A stretch of DNA of 64,000 nucleotides from Dipetalonema caudispina. Lineage: Eukaryota > Nematoda > Chromadorea > Rhabditida > Onchocercidae. Positions 1 through 12,413 of the stretch are shown in pieces; position 1 is the first letter of the stretch, and each line of letters begins with the position of its first letter. The DNA lies in assembly GCA_013365325.1 (NCBI GenBank), contig JABVXV010000207.1, positions 1 to 64,000 on the forward strand, read 5' to 3'. A program made the translations under genes and the position numbers. The notes under the pieces were generated by a model. The model made no database searches. It saw only the letters and a list, made by a program, of their open reading frames with translations, and was not told where the DNA came from.

Positions 1-276
1 TAATAATTAATAATAATAATAATTAATAATAATAATAATTAATAATAATAATAATTAATAATAATAATAATTAATAATAATAATAATTAATAATAATAAT
101 AATTAATAATAATAATAATTAATAATAATAATAATTATTAATAATAATAATTATTAATAATAATAATAATTAGTAATAATAATAATTAATAATAATAATA
201 ATTAATAATAATAATAATTAATAATAATAATAATTAATAATAATAATAACTAATAATAATAATAATTAATAATAAT

Positions 277-307
<31 letters not shown>

Positions 308-335
308 GATAATAATAATAATAATAATAATGAGA
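1..335. repeat. ATT-rich tandem array with 16-bp higher-order period
   Basis: The first 300 bases are almost only A and T. They are mostly copies of a 16-base unit (TTA followed by AAT-type triplets), visible as AATTAA motifs spaced 16 bases apart. The array then decays into plain AAT and GAA triplets near 335. It runs off the left edge of the window, so its full length is unknown. Confidence 0.9.
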
Positions 336-1311
336 AGAAGAAGAATAAGAATAAATAATAATATTTATATATTTATATTACCTCACAAAATTCCCACCAA
401 AATTAATGATTAATTGAAATTTATTCTGCCTATTTTTATTCATATCATTCATTGATAAAATCATCTTTTTCCAATCAACTCTCAGTTATGTTGCTCGTAG
501 CGTAATAGAATGTTATTAATCAATTCATTCATATGGAACAAGAACATTTATGTAATGAAATGTGGAATAGAATTTAATAACAATTAAAACAATTTCAAAT
601 TAGAATTTGTATTTAATAACAATTCTAAATCGGAATATTTAGCAGTTAGAAAAACTTAATCAACAAACAGTTACAATAATGTTACATTTTATATACCATA
701 ACGAAATACACTTAGCAGCAACTTTGAATCAAAATTTATATTTAGCACTTGGAGAAATTTAATGAACAAACAATTATAATATATCATATTTCATATATCA
801 TAATGAAAATTTTTTTCTTGTTGATAGCGCAAGCATAAGTTAAAATGCTCAAAATTTCTTTCTTCTTATCCAACATGTTAAGTAAACAATAATCGAAAAA
901 TTGTAAATATTTGTTAAATAAAAAATGTAAATGTTTATAATTTTCTTTTAAAATATAAATATTTATGAAGTTTACACAGATACAATACGTTTTGGAAGTG
1001 ATTGCTATACAATTCTCCATTAACCCTCATGAATTAAGCAAAATGTTTAAATAAATCTAATTGATTTTTAGAATTTCACTTTTTTTTAAATGAAACATAT
1101 CCTATAAATAATATGTAAGAAATGAAATAGTCATAGTAGATCAATGTTTCCACCCAATATGCCATAATTTCCACTATCTACATTCTTTTGGTGTATTTAA
1201 ATGAGTACAAGAATCAGGTTGACTCATAGAGAAAGAAGACAATTTAATAAGTTATTTCAATGATACCAACAATTTTGATTGAGCTTAAATATATTTAGTT
1301 ATCATTTACGA
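336..1311. other. 3' flank of the IFT121 gene, no gene seen
   Basis: This AT-rich stretch lies downstream of the minus-strand IFT121 stop codon. A 78-codon open frame at 784-1020 (minus) has no splice or family support and looks like chance. The 3' untranslated region of the IFT121 gene should lie here, but I cannot place a cleavage site with confidence. Confidence 0.5.
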
Positions 1312-4300
1312 TCATAATTTCTCATGGCATAATGGGCAAAATTGCAATAAATTAATTTCCTGCTCATAGGCACGATGTTTGCAGGTTGGACAGAGCCAGA
1401 ACTGATGCTCAAGAAGCGGTCGACCGGTTACCACACATGTCGGGAATTTAATATCACACGATGGGCATACTTGGCAATAATCTTGAATCTCTGCATAGCA
1501 TCCCATACATTTCACTTTATTCATTCGTGTATCCTTTGGTGGATATCTACAAAACAACAAGGATTTATTGATTAGTATCCTTTTTTACTTTTTCATCTTA
1601 GTTTTGTGAAACAAAAAGTAAGTTTACTTAGTAAAAATTTTTATGGCAAGTTTTTTGTAAGTTTCCTTCTCATCTGCTGTGAAAGAATCCAAACTTTCCA
1701 ATTTGATAAATGCGCGGCTGCATACTGCAAATTGTCGGGCAATGGAACTTGATAAAGCTACAAATAATTTAATTGAAATTTGTTGAAAAGGAAAGAAAAA
1801 GATGCACTGATTGGATTAAAAGAACATTAAAGGTGAATACTACTTTGCATGATCCAAATCATCTAAAATTTAAACTATTCCCAGTCAAAAACTCAAATTT
1901 TACTAAACACTTATCAGAACAAAAATGATTCAAAATATAATCAACCAAGAAGAGAATAAATTTCGGCCGGATCGATGAGATCTTCATAATCCGTCAAATG
2001 TAGAGCTGTAATCATTGCTTTATCCGCATCACCTGTAAATCTTTCTTAATTCAATTGAAATAAAATTTGTGGGATTTTCAAGAGGAAAAGAATATCCTGT
2101 TCAAATTCATTAATTTGGTCAAAATTTTGATTGCAAAACTATGATTGATGGATAAGAGAATGGCAAGTAGTAGTTAGAAAATTCATAGAATGAGACATTT
2201 TCGATCAAAAGAACTAATCGAATATCACAATAATCTTCTCGTAACTAGATATTCTTTACTAATCATTTTTATTATAACAGTGAACTAATAATTATGCAAT
2301 TCTTATTGTCTTAACAAAAAAATAAACAATAATTTTGGGAATAAATTTGTTTAAAGTTGTACACTTTCCAAAAATTAACCGTTATAGAGTTGCCGATGTG
2401 CAAGCATATAAAAATGATATGCTTCAGCACCACGCCATGCATTATCAATGAGAGCGCTGTCAGCAAGCGAAATTTTGCAATCCTCTTCTAGCAATCCTTT
2501 TAGAGCTATTTCTGCCTGAAATATTAATATTTTCTTCCTGAAATTTGACAATTTCTTAAATTAATCGCCTGATTTTTCCTATTTTTTCAATGATTAGTTG
2601 AAGTACGGCGTAGAAAAATAAGACGCTAATTTCTTGGCAATAATCTGAAAGATTACGTTTCATGTAAACTTCGACGTTACACAACATTATCGACTCATAA
2701 GGAGGGAGGAAAAGGAAATCATTTGAAAATTATTAATATGATTTTTACTTCATGAATATCCGATCATTTTATGTAGAAGGATCTTTATAGAAAAAAATGT
2801 AAAGTCTAACATCAGATTTATTTGTCGATTCTTTAGCAATTTCCGATTTATTTTGTGCATGGTATTGTTCAACAAGAAGAGCACCCAATACGTAGAGTTT
2901 TTTTAAACGTAAGACTTCAGCTTGCTTTACACGTTCATCATTTGCAATCTGAAATATAAATCAAGGAACTTCTATTCTTTTATGTAAGAAATGGATGAAA
3001 TTGCGGAAAATTTGCTCGAACAAAATTCAAAACAATGAGTCTAAACTGTTCCAGCAAAATTGGCATTTTCTGACAAAAAAATTATTTTGTATGTCATCGA
3101 AGAAGATTCTCTCAAGACTCTAATATTTCATCTGGTAAATTGCAAGGCCTAGAATACATTGACATATTTCGTCAAGTGAATGATTGAAAGATGCGTGATA
3201 TAATATGTTCTTCTGTATTTCCGTGTCTCACCCAAAAATTTCATCTGTACTTCATGCAAAAGTTAAAAGAATTGTGAAAATGATCAGAAATGATAAGATA
3301 GTATCAAATGAAAGGATGACATACATCGAATATAATGCGAGCTGCTTCCAAATATTTACCAGCTCTTCGGTACAGTTGTACAGCTGCTAACGTTTTTTCG
3401 TTGCTTCCTAACAAAAATATTAATTACTGCTTTCTTAATTACTCATGATTGCTTCTCTCCTACTGCAAGTAATTTTCTGTAACAATATTTTATTTTAAAA
3501 AATTTGCATTTTTAAATTATATTATTTATAAATTGTGATACCCTAAAGTGATACAATAATGAGACATAGCAATATTGATCAAATTGCAATCATATATATT
3601 CGTTACTATATCTGAGCTTAAATAATCTTTAGCGAACTTTCCCTGTTATATTTTGTAAAATAAACTGATAGTATCAGTCATCCATTTCTCAGTGGCTTAT
3701 ATTTATCAAAGATGATATCATCATTTCTGGTAAATAGGAACATCGTATCGCGCCTTTGTTTTACGAAGTAGTAAATGCAAAAGTGGATGTAATAGAAAAT
3801 AATGAAATTCAAATAAGAATTAACTTTTAATACCTGTCAGCTGTTCAGCATAACGATTAAGTAGCAAGTGAACATCACGAAGATTATATGTTTTGGATAA
3901 TTGGACTGCTTGTTCCCATTGATTCAATTGTATGCAAGCATCTAATGCTTCATTTAGCATACCACACTAAATAAATGAATGTATTTCATTTTATCCATCG
4001 CATAATATGCCTTTAGATAATTACGATCACTTGCATCATCGTGTTTTGACATCTCTGCATGGGAATTGCTATTCTCGAAGATTGTATAACTATCACTTTC
4101 CCTTCGGACGCCAGTCAATTACGAAAAAATTTTTTCATTACAATTTACTTTCTCTCGAGAACTACAACGCCAAGATGTCTTTGATCTAACACCACTTTTT
4201 TTTTTCCGATAATTCGTATCGTCTTTATCAAGGAAAGGAAAAAAGAAGAAACATGATTGCACATAAGTCTTGCTCTATTTTCCAGAAATCTGCTAAGTTT

Positions 4301-7300
4301 TAAATGCTATCAGACTAGACAAGCACATAGTTTAAAACAAGAATAATTGAAAACAATTAAGCAATAAAAAATTAAGTAGTATTTGAAAAATCTTTAATTA
4401 TTTTGAAAGATTATATACATACCCGCACGAAACATTGTACCGCTTGTTCACATAAACCAACATTAACGAAAATCTCACCAATTTCCTATAACTAGGATTT
4501 TAAATTTACATGATCAATAAATTTAATAATGATGCAAAGGTAAGCAAGTTTAATTGGAATTCAATCTATCTTCAGTCTTCCTCTTTTTCGTAATTTTAAT
4601 AAATTTTACCAGTTCATTTTTTTCGTAATTCCACATGAAGAAAAATAATGAATATTCTCCTGTGGATTATTCGGACAACTGCTAATTAATCAGTGATTAT
4701 AAACAATACAGTAAAAAATATATATATTGGTCAGCAGTAAATTGAAACTGAGGGTGCTAAAGATTTACCGCAATAAGCTTGTCTCCGTCAGACAAACGTT
4801 TTGCTAGCAATTCCATATTATCGTAATCATCACCCATTAGATAGCATCGAATCAGTTGTTTGTGATTTTCTCCTTTTTCATAGTAACTTTCGGCTTGTTT
4901 CCTGAAATGAAACTTTTTTTTAACATCCAACTATTGGATCATTTTACTGCCATATCAAAAATCAATATTTCCAATAACTATATACTTTCATTGAATAGAT
5001 ATAATATGTAAATATGACAATAAGCTACAAATTTATCAATGACATCAAATCCTGTTTGGCTTGAGTTAAATCACTAAATGTTATGTGACAGTATAATACG
5101 ATATACTGAACCTAAGTAAACCTAAGAAAAGTTCTTTGTCGTTATCTTACCACTTCTGCCGTTCAGCATAGTAATCACCAACATGATTCCATGCCTTCTT
5201 CAATAGCTCATCATCACCCGGTTGTTTACTTTTTTGCAAAATTTCTACAATTCGAAACCAATCGTTCATTTTTTCCCGAAGTTCAATTGCTAAATCACGC
5301 CGATCATTTTCCATGTAAATTTTTTCTGCTTCATCAATACGACCATAAAATGTTGCTACTTCAGCTTTCTTGAATCCATCATGCTGAGAATATTTACATA
5401 TGACTGATGGAAGTTTTGAATTTTTTCAATCTTTTAGACTAATTAAAATGGTAGATAATAATGTTCAGGAAGAGTAAAATAGGAATCCATAGATTGTGAG
5501 GTAAAATAGAACTGATTGTGATATACTTGTAAAGCACCGATCCGTTTGATAAGTTGTATTCCGGCATAATCCTTCAACATCACGAATGCATGTTCAGCAA
5601 CAACTGTATCCAGACGATTCAACGCTACCTCAGCTAATAATGCCCACAGTTTCGGATGATTGTTTTTTTTAATGAATGCTGTTGCTTCTTGAATTTTCAT
5701 CTTCTCTAAGAGATTTTTCACATTCCGAAGTAACTGGAAACAAAATCCGGAAAAGTTTAATTTTTTAAAATTTAAACTCTTGACAAACGACTCATCCTGC
5801 AAAATATTTCTTTATTCAAATGGAAAGCTATATAATTACACAATCTACTTTCGATTTTGATCGTTTATTTCGTAAAAGAAGAAAGAAAGTTATCATATTA
5901 CCTTAATCTCGACATCGATAATGAACGATTTATGCGGTGTTTCAGGATTTTTCATCAGTTCATCCAGAAGTACAGTACGAACAACGAGATTTTTGAAGGA
6001 GCAAATGTAGCCGTTGTTAACAATTGGTTCTTCAACTTCTTTATTCCGTACAACATATAACCTCGTTTTTTCCATTATCGCTATCGTATCATCTTTTTCC
6101 TGAAATATAATTAATGCAAATGATAATTCCGATAATTTCGTGTATTTACCCAAATTTCATACATATTTATCCAAATTTGACGTACATTTATTCAATATGT
6201 ACAAATTTGTTGTATATTTAGTCAAATTTCATGTATATCTACCCCATTTATTCATCCTTGTACTCTTTCCCTAGCGTGTATCTTCAGAATTAGTGTAATA
6301 GAAGAATGTTGAATAGATGGTCAAAATTTCCAACCTAGCTCAAGCAATCTAGGTTAAACAAGTGTTCCTAAATGTCATCGTCGGAAAGATTTCTTTTTTC
6401 GATCATTCTTAAACCATTTCGGAAGGATGAATGAAAAATGAATTTTCAAGACGAAAAAAATCGACCATTAAATATGATATACCTAATAATTTCCTCTTCA
6501 CTCCTTTCTTCATCATCAATGCTGTATAATTTAAAAATTTCTTTTAATTGGTATATTTACCGAATCCCACTTAATATTCCAAACGTCGTTGCGCTCAAGA
6601 TACAATGATATTACGGTATTACCACATAGTTCGAATAACTTTAGCCCTTTAGCAGTAAGTGCAGCGAGTCGTGTCCCATTACAATTCACCTCCAACTTTT
6701 CCACACAACAACCCAAATCAAGAGTTGATTGCAATGTTACCTCTGGTAATGAATAATAATTAGCCATTCCAGAATTTCGACACTGTAATTATTTCTTCTT
6801 TGTTTTTTCTCATTTTCACATGTTAATTTTATATGCTATATTGTTAGTACACATAATTTGCACCAATTATCTCATATCATTGTTGCATGTCATCTTTGTT
6901 GATTGCATTACTTTTTGCATGCAAAAAATGTTATGCTCGTAAAAAACGTGCAAAAAATGATGCTGAAGTGACAAAAAAAAAAATTGAAGGAATTATCAGT
7001 AAGAATATAAGGATTAAGAATTTGCATAGAATCTGTCAAATTGATTTTTGAAAACATTTCGGAGACGAAAGGGAAAATTTCGGTTAAAGAGATTTTTTGA
7101 TTCAAAAACTTACAACAAGAATGAATTGTTTTGAGATTCCTATTGCGCATATTTCATCCTTCGGCCGCTGAAATGAATTCTGAGCAACGATTATGTGAAT
7201 TGATTTTTGTTAGAAAAGAATCATGCATTATTATATTACGTTAGGTGTGTGTCATGTCTAACGTACATTTATACCTAGTTACTAATTCATTTAATAACTA

Positions 7301-10300
7301 CTTGAATAAGGGATGAAATAAGTATTACTAAATGTTTCAATGCAAAAGTTCAGTACTTGAGATCGTCTTCGTATGATATTAGATGAAGTTACATCGTTTT
7401 CGTCATTTTGGTCGACATAATACATCCTGAAATTTGATTAATACTTCAAAATATGTTAGGGTAGAATGAAATAAATGTTAAGAGAAGTATGATCATTAGA
7501 TATTACTCAACGTAATATCTATTGAAGTAAACAAATTTTATTTTTCAACCAGAAAAACGAAAGATTCACTTTTGATCGTTTGAAATTGAATCATCAGCAC
7601 TTGAACTGATTTCTCGACTTTTAGCACATGGAATATTATACTGCCAAATAGTGAATGATAAATTGTTTGCGATAACAACTACAGAATCATTCATCACTAC
7701 ATGTTTTGGTTCTAAATTGATATATTTGGAATCGACTGTTGTTCCGATACCATTACAAATTTGCATAAGATACTGAAAAACAAATTAGTCTCATTTTAAC
7801 AACCATCCAAAAATACTGCTTATTTAAGTACTTAATTCCTTAATTTTTTCCTTGTTAGTTAACAATTCGTTTTTCTCATTGTGTATTTCGTCATCTTTTA
7901 TGTATACAACATTTTACACGCAAAATTTATGAAATATTTGAACGTTCCGTCATCAAAGTAAACGATTAAATATCTGTATATGCACTATAGTTACGCAAAA
8001 CTATAACGAATGAAGGATAAGTGATATCAGTGATAGTGATGATACGTAACAAACCTGGCCAACTTGATTCTCTACACGTAATATCAAAATGCAATGTTCA
8101 TCGGAAGCAGCTAATGCAACGATCGGTTTCACATATTGCAAATATGCTTCTTCAAGTTTTGTTTGAAAGAATACCACGCAGTGTTCTTTATTCTCCATTC
8201 TTTCGTACGAATAAATCACTGTTTGACCACAATAGACCCACTGAAAAATAAAATTTCGAAGCAGTTTAAAATTAACTTCAAGCATTACCGTAGGGAAAAT
8301 ATCATAATACATCATATGCCATAGTATGCCGTAGTAATAGGTTTTAAAATCAACCATTACCTAATTTGACGCATTCCTTGTGGAGAGCATTTTAAAAGGA
8401 GTGAAAGAATATTATAACAAAAGATAAAATTGTAGAATGAAATCTTTGGTAAATACTTGTATTAATTTGAATAATTTATACAATTAATAATTTAGTAATT
8501 ACCGTAGTGATCTCTGTATACATTTCTCCTCAATTTTTACCAAATATATATGTTATCGAAATATTTGCAATGCTTACTTTATAATCCAATCGAATATTCG
8601 CAAAGAATAAATGGCTATCCACTGCTGCACAAAGCCGTAAACCATCTCCTTCCCACGATACATCAGCAATTGTTTGTCCTGGTATTGATAAATTTCTTAA
8701 AGGCTAAAATTTAAGAAATATTTGAAAATATCGAGCAAGATTTTTAAAATAAAATTCAAAATATTCTTTAATATCTTTGTTTTCTTTCTTTCCCTTTTGC
8801 TATTAAACAACTTACTCCAATGAAAAGGTAAATTCAAAAGGATGCTTTTTAAGTGAAATTTTGTTGGAGATAGGAAGCATTGAAAATATTGAAATCAATA
8901 AGTATTGAAATTTGAAATTTCAATGCTTTCAATTAATGGAAACGTTCAAAAATAAATTTATACATGGGAAATGATAAAATTAAATTAACCTCGCCATAAG
9001 CAGTAGCAAAATGTACCATACATTTCTCATTCTCCGAATCTGTTTGTAAGCCACAAATTGCAAGCATTGAACCATCTGGTGACCAACGAGCTTTACTAAG
9101 AATCATATTTGGTAGCTTGATAATGACCGGATCTAAGCAAATCATCAATTATTACTAAGAAGAAGCATTTATGCTAAATGGATAAGGATTTTCAACTTTT
9201 TTTCTCTCATTAAAATTATAGTATCTATCTTACATTTCACTTTAATATTAACTTAAACTATTGTAATATTAATTGAATCATTTCAATACTAACTTGAATC
9301 ATTTTCATGCCTCATCAATTGTATAATGCCATGATTGTATGCAACAAGAAATCGCGGTCGATCATCCGGAATATAACATCGTCGTGATACCGAAAATTCA
9401 ACAATCAATAAGTTTAATAATGATTGGAATTAACAAATTACCGTAATTGAAGTTGCAAAAAGGAAGAAAAGAAAAAAAAACAATGTTTGATAATATTTAG
9501 AATTGCTCTTCTTTTTTTTTTTTCATATTTATTTCCAATATCTATTTAAAATGATTTCAAAAATTTTGAAATTTATAAATTTTGTCAATATTAAACTAAC
9601 CTGAAAATTGTTTGAATATTGATTTAATTGAGATAATGGCGTAAACCATTCCATAGAAACAATTGTAATACGACGTAAATCTTCTGAAATAAAATTTTTC
9701 AATAATAATTTTGTCTATTTTAATAATTTCATCGATGAAACTTTTTTTTTTTTTTTTAATATAGTAAAGAAGAAGTTTAAAAATGAAAAAATTTTTTCAA
9801 TTAATAGAAAAATTATAAAATAGCTTACTGTTTAAAGCTGTCTCCAATTCAACATTTTCAATACATACCATACGTAATTTATGCATAAATACACCTGTTG
9901 TATCATATGCATGTATTTCACCATCGATTAGACCAAATAAAATTAATGTTGAATCACTTGACCACTGAAATATTTCAGGATAAATTGTAATTAAATTTAA
10001 ATTTTATTTTAATATTAATTAAATGTAAGATAAAATGAAGTGATTCAATATTGAATCATTTAACTACTACAAAATTCTTTTGATAATAATATTGTGATAT
10101 CGAAAAAACAAAAAAAAAAAGAGGGAGCTAAGAAATAATTTTGAAAATATAAGAAAAATTTTTCATATTAAATTTATAAAAATTTTATTCAAATTCAAAT
10201 TTTTATTTAATATTAAATGAATAGCATATCTAATTTGACTAATTTTATCAAATATATTTTCAAAATTATCTTTGCACGTTTTTCTCTTTTTTCTTTTGTT

Positions 10301-12293
10301 TTTGAAATTTTTATTAATATCAAATTTGATGCAATATATTTTTCAATCAATTTTTTTTTTCTTAATTGGAACTATGAAAAAAAAAAAAAAAAACAAAAAT
10401 TTACACAAAGTGTAACTAAATTACTGGCGACATTTTTATTCCATAAACGATTTCCATCAACTGAACCAACGATCGCTTGTCCTAAAAGGAAAAAAAAGAT
10501 TTGATTTTTCTAAATAATTAAAAATTTTTTATAATATTATTAAATGATAAAATGAAAAAGGATGTAATATTTACATTTCTTTTATTTGATATTCTCAATA
10601 TTTTTAATTAAAACTTTTGCGATTATTTCTTTGGAAAGAATATCAAATCTTTTAGAATATACTCATCAATTAATTAAAATTTTTTCAATTTCAATTTTAA
10701 ATAAAAAGGAATCTCAGTATTTTTTTATTTTCAATTTATCCAATCTATCCTAGCTTCTCTTGTTTCTCGATTAATTTCATAAATTCAGCATTCTTTTGTA
10801 AATCAGCATCTATTTATCTCTTCCTTTCATTCAATATAGGTTGATAGATAAAATACAAGATCTCATTTTAATAGAAAAAATTTGAAACAATTATTTTAAA
10901 TTACAATATGGTACCTAAATGATAAGTTATTAATTTCAATGATTAACTTCTTTAGTAACAAAAATAGATTTAAAAAAAAAAAAAAGTATCAGATGATATT
11001 ATTATAAGATGAATATTATCAATTTTAATGTGATGTTTAATACAATAAGTATTACTTATGTTAATATAATATTGTAATAGAATATAAATTAGTTATCTTA
11101 AAAATTAAAATAATTACTTTAAACCATAATTATTAAATTACCAACCATCCTCATAAGCGATAGCAATTTTACTACCATTATGACTCCATGCCATACCAAC
11201 TACAGCTGATTTATTCCTCTTATTGATCATTTCTTCATACCAATTATCACCTTGTGTTAACCAAACAATTATCAAACCATTACTATCACATGTTGTTAAT
11301 TTTTGGCAACATTCATTCCATTCTGCTATAAATACATTATTTGAATGTCCATCTAAATTTTGATTCATTGATAAATTTGTCGATATTGTTGTTTTTGATG
11401 TATTATTATTCCCTGTAAAATTTATCTATTATGATTGATTGCATTACATTTAAATAATTCAATTAAAATAATAAATTCTTTTTCTCTCTTTTTTTTTTAT
11501 TTGCTAAAAAAAGAAGAAAATTTTCAATGTTGTAATTTTTAGGAAAAAAAAAGAGAAAGAATTTCAAAAAGTTAGTTCAAATATTAAATGTCTAATGATC
11601 AACCAAATATTCACAACAATAAAAATGAAATCATTTGTTACATTTTTTTTTTTTTTTTTTTTTTTGTTTTGTTTTGCTCATTTGACTAGGAATTCTAATA
11701 TTTTATTTTTGTATTTAATAATTTCCAGTGAAAATTTAAAATAAATCAAATTGCAAATTAAGTGTTACTAACGTGAATTTGCTGGTAGTTTGAGAATTTT
11801 AAGAAGTCCCTGATTTCCTCCAGTTGCAATATATCCTGAAGTTTTCATCCATGATACACAGTGTAGATTGGTGTTATTTGGAATTGAAATCTGAAATATT
11901 ATGCTAAAATATTTGAAAATTTAGCCAAAATTTGATTGTTAAAATCTAAGGACATTTTTTTCTTCTTTTTTTAATGCAAATAAAATTTGCCATCAATCAA
12001 TTTTAAATGAAATCTTGAGCAACAGTTGTCTGTTAGCAACAACAAGCATATTGTCAATTTCATTCTTCTTCATTTAAACTTTCATAACTTAATGAATAAC
12101 GTAGTATTCTATGTAGAAATACCTATCATAGGATGAAATATCGATGACAAAAGTTGCTAAAAGGCTTATGCAAAAATTACTGAAAGATATTTTCCCTTTT
12201 CTCTCTTATTTTTCTCTATCATTTTTTATGAAGAAAAGAAAAGATTCAATAAGTTGAAATTATAACCTTTTTGCTTAAATATACAAATATCAT
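1312..12293 (-). CDS. WDR35: Intraflagellar transport protein IFT121 (WDR35), IFT-A complex
   Basis: IFT121 is a core subunit of the IFT-A complex, which drives retrograde transport in cilia; the C. elegans orthologue is ifta-1. I resolved 26 minus-strand exons: 12293-12267, 11890-11773, 11412-11146, 10481-10405, 9964-9829, 9683-9601, 9390-9294, 9132-8990, 8703-8578, 8240-8055, 7772-7570, 7426-7357, 7167-7114, 6782-6561, 6099-5902, 5733-5527, 5383-5151, 4901-4769, 4485-4423, 3966-3834, 3407-3325, 2948-2811, 2515-2380, 2032-1946, 1757-1628, 1546-1312. All phases agree and the sum is 1194 codons plus stop, close to the ~1180 residues of vertebrate WDR35. The start MIFVYLSKK matches the family N-terminus. 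The N-terminal half is WD40 propeller sequence (for example [15 protein letters not shown] and IVGSVDGNR). The C-terminal half is TPR-like helices ([10 protein letters not shown]). The last exon carries paired Cys motifs (CPSC, CPTC, CPLC) of a zinc-binding end. One anomaly: the acceptor before exon 9390-9294 lacks its A. Family identity is firm; individual boundaries are inferred. Confidence 0.95.
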
Positions 12294-12301
12294 CAAGATC
12301 G

Positions 12302-12313
12302 ACTGTGTAAACT
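12302..12313 (-). other. Candidate splice-leader acceptor sites before IFT121 ATG
   Basis: On the minus strand the sequence just upstream of the start codon contains TTATTCAG (AG at 12313-12312) and ACACAG (AG at 12304-12303), 18 and 9 bases before the ATG. Nematode mRNAs are often trans-spliced a short distance before the start, so either could receive a splice leader. This is inferred from position and consensus only. Confidence 0.35.
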
Positions 12314-12399
12314 GAATAATCAGAAAAAATTAAAATTCGAATTATTGATTATCTTGCCAAACTGAAATAGCTATATCAGAAATGCTTGTCCTATTTAAT

Positions 12400-12413
12400 G
12401 TTACCATGGTAAT
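12400..12413 (-). promoter_or_regulatory. X-box (RFX/DAF-19 binding site) upstream of IFT121
   Basis: The minus strand reads ATTACCATGGTAAC. This fits every position of the nematode X-box consensus RYYNYYATRRNRAC, with a near-perfect inverted repeat around ATGG. It lies about 107 bases before the IFT121 start codon, within the range typical of X-boxes in C. elegans ciliary genes. RFX-type factors such as DAF-19 bind these sites and switch on IFT genes in ciliated sensory neurons. The motif and spacing are seen directly; the binding is inferred from the family rule. Confidence 0.85.

Noticed and set aside
8021..8324. Plus-strand open frames overlapping IFT121 exons
   Set aside because: They are antisense shadows of exons supported by homology on the minus strand.
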